The position numbers and the translations under genes were made by a program. From positions 31,652,501 through 31,716,500 of the forward strand of contig NC_089744.1 of NCBI RefSeq assembly GCF_040412425.1: 64,000 nt of DNA, written 5' to 3'. This stretch comes from Macrobrachium rosenbergii (lineage: Eukaryota; Arthropoda; Malacostraca; Decapoda; Palaemonidae). Shown in pieces: positions 60,954 through 64,000 of the stretch (within the stretch, counting starts at the first letter, position 1; the number at the start of each line of letters is the position of its first letter). Below the pieces are notes generated by a model. The model was not told where the DNA came from, searched no databases, and worked only from the letters and a program-made list of their open reading frames with translations.

Positions 60954-60959
<6 letters not shown>
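59219..60959. other. Non-coding stretch, nothing recognised
   Basis: No gene is supported. A short 5S-like text near 60635-60690 was considered and rejected. Confidence 0.5.

Positions 60960-61028
<69 letters not shown>
60960..61028. repeat. (AG)n microsatellite
   Basis: A perfect AG run of 69 bp. Confidence 0.97.

Positions 61029-63064
<2,036 letters not shown>

Positions 63065-63129
<65 letters not shown>
63065..63129. repeat. (ATT)n microsatellite
   Basis: 65 bp of ATT. No LINE text is attached that I can recognise. Confidence 0.95.
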
Positions 63130-64000
63130 CTTTTCATTGAATTCGGAATTACTTTTAAAAATAATGAACTTTTCCAAATAGCTGCACGCGTTTTGGCTTG
63201 TTACATACCGTAATTGTATCTTATATAAATACTTAAAGCAAAAGCTAACCCCTCCAGTTGTGTGGATGTTGGCTTTCAGTAGAACAGCTCACTCCCCACC
63301 CCCTCCACTCCTATACGGCTCTGGTGGCTATCGGGCATTTAACTTGAGGAAGATCCAGTCATTTCGAAGTTAATGGATTTCACATTTTTAAGACCACTCT
63401 TCAGGAAGCCTTTATCAAATTGCTTCAACTACTGGAATAAATTTAGTGCCTATTCAGAACAAAAGCAAACCATCACGAGCAACAACTGTATTCCTCTGAT
63501 CTTCTAAGCCAAACTTTTCTTTCTAACGTTTCATTATCATCTAAATACGTCAAACTCTAATATAAATTAATTTTGCCCCTTTCATTTTTGGGATAAATCA
63601 CCATAATCTCATCGGGATGGACTTGTGGAAATTATATTTATTTACCTAAGGATAAATTATATCCAAAATTCACATGACAGGAAAAAACGTTCCTAGGTAA
63701 CTAAATTGGTTTTAGGACGGACATCAGTATAACTTTACTGTGGAGCTGCTTTCGAAAACAGCAATTACTAACTGCCTTTCAGTAGGTATCACGGTAATTC
63801 AAGACCGGGAATTGTTCTGTCACTCTCCCCGATTGAGAGGCTGGGCTCTCACAACCCAAGATAACCATTAATTACACTAATTCTTTTTCCTCTTTCTCCC
63901 ACAACAAGCAGGCCACATCTAGTGGGATCTCCTCTACACACTCACACATCGTCGTGCGCGCACGCGCGTACAAACACACTCATACGAAATCCTATTTACC
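63130..64000. other. Non-coding stretch, nothing recognised
   Basis: No coding signature. A short alternating GC/CA segment (GTGCGCGCACGCGCG) lies near 63955-63968 and could adopt Z-form DNA. Confidence 0.5.

Overview
The window looks like a piece of intergenic or intronic nuclear DNA from a decapod crustacean. A caridean (freshwater-prawn-like) shrimp is my best guess, from the overall style and from two short interspersed repeats that I associate with such genomes. No complete host gene is visible. Two GC-richer blocks could be host exons (4165-4318 on the minus strand, weak; 26065-26294 on the plus strand, weaker). No genuine tRNA, rRNA or CRISPR array was found. Most long open frames are translations of dinucleotide repeats and are not genes.

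The sequence is dominated by microsatellites: (AT)n, (AG)n/(CT)n, (CA)n/(GT)n, (AAT)n, (AGG)n and (GTT)n. By hand count they cover about 5 kb, near 8% of the window. The longest are (TA)n at 61580-61765 and at 23674-23876. Many adjoin dead transposon fragments, and several tracts face each other as opposite polypurine/polypyrimidine strands that can fold into hairpins.

The recognisable genes are decayed retroelements. From left to right: 8460-9960 is a minus-strand non-LTR reverse transcriptase split by a SINE-like repeat. 19990-20625 is a plus-strand non-LTR fragment whose 3' end is copied again in inverted orientation at 21290-21741. 23890-24735 is a minus-strand non-LTR fragment. 36742-38250, perhaps to 38960, is another. 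43322-46420 is a nested cluster. In it, the 3' end of a CR1/jockey-like LINE is interrupted by a minus-strand piece carrying a restriction-like endonuclease, followed by a plus-strand reverse transcriptase and CCHC finger of the same R2/NeSL-type family. 46540-46880 and 48802-49740 are LINE 3' ends. 50368-51040 is a Penelope-like fragment.

The best-preserved structure is 55822-57375. It is a Penelope-like element 3' half (reverse-transcriptase C-terminal region plus GIY-YIG nuclease) enclosed by about 247-bp inverted terminal repeats. A tRNA-derived SINE is inserted into its coding region with a 13-bp target-site duplication. A second copy of that SINE at 58924-59200 lies between 18-bp target-site duplications.

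The window is also rich in palindromes: a 202-bp near-perfect palindrome (19391-19592), a roughly 450-bp-arm inverted duplication (20495-21741), a microsatellite-laden palindrome (51510-52025) and several 13-19 bp perfect hairpins. A (41-bp unit + AG tract)n compound tandem array lies at 33034-33412. These structures, not a gene system, are the most notable content. I found no convincing evidence for a new multi-gene system.
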